Below, piece by piece: positions 6,192 through 6,237 of a stretch of DNA of 6,237 nt. Positions within the stretch are counted from its first letter, which is position 1. Each line of letters opens with the position of its first letter. The DNA lies in assembly GCA_027485405.1 (NCBI GenBank), contig JAIXRB010000097.1, positions 1 through 6,237 of the forward strand. The letters are read 5' to 3'. The translations under genes and the position numbers were made by a program. Under the pieces are notes generated by a model, which saw nothing but the letters and a program-made list of their open reading frames with translations, was not told the DNA's origin and made no database searches. The DNA comes from Leptospiraceae bacterium. GTDB lineage: Bacteria; Spirochaetota; Leptospiria; Leptospirales; Leptospiraceae.

Positions 6192-6237
6192 TTGTTTTTT
6201 AGAATTGCATTCGGAATAGTTCTTTTGTTCTCCTCTG
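6192..6237 (+). CDS. Possible start of an exported protein, truncated by the window edge
   Basis: From TTG 6192 the frame is open to the edge for 15 codons, reading (M)FFRIAFGIVLLFSS. This looks like a signal peptide or signal anchor: a single Arg near the start, then a hydrophobic run. AAGG at 6184-6187, overlapping the speE stop codon, lies four bases before the TTG and would serve as ribosome binding site. That would put the gene in an operon with speE. With so few codons and a non-ATG start this is tentative, and nothing can be said about function. The T-rich run here has no hairpin and so is not a convincing terminator. Confidence 0.4.
   Translation, partial: MFFRIAFGIVLLFSS

Overview
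The window looks like chromosomal DNA of a spirochaete, most likely a Leptospira of the saprophytic type. This is inferred from moderate-to-low GC, short spacers between genes, a lipoprotein with a relaxed spirochaete-style lipobox, and the general flavour of the proteins. It is not proven: there is no rRNA or other decisive marker. I see no mobile element, CRISPR array, tRNA or rRNA.

Layout. On the minus strand at the left edge is a partial lipoprotein gene (<1-959). It is open to the window edge and is preceded by a near-consensus sigma-70 promoter placed so that the message would be leaderless. Upstream of it on the same strand is a YhfA-type OsmC gene (1099-1509). It is divergent, across only 64 bp, from a plus-strand flavoprotein of the soluble transhydrogenase (SthA) family (1574-2983). 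After 73 bp comes a two-gene regulatory unit: an ECF-type sigma factor (3057-3602) overlapping by 4 bp a single-pass membrane FecR-domain protein (3599-4663) that carries an extra C-terminal Sm/SH3-like beta module. Then come a two-pass membrane protein ending in a HAMP-like segment (4740-5285), a complete spermidine synthase gene speE (5340-6185), and the probable first codons of another exported protein (6192 to the edge).

How the genes may work together. The OsmC/SthA pair suggests thiol/peroxide and pyridine-nucleotide redox balance around a shared control region. The sigma/FecR pair is a membrane-to-transcription signalling module, but no TonB receptor or other usual target lies beside it, so its regulon is unknown. 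The HAMP-like protein and speE are close and co-oriented and could be co-transcribed. Nothing in the sequence shows that the HAMP protein acts on polyamine metabolism.

No clearly new defence or mobile system is visible. The most unusual signals are the leaderless promoter of the lipoprotein, the Arg/Ser-rich stretch inside that lipoprotein, the FecR plus Sm-like fusion, the output-less HAMP protein, and the acidic residue in the second Rossmann motif of the SthA homologue.
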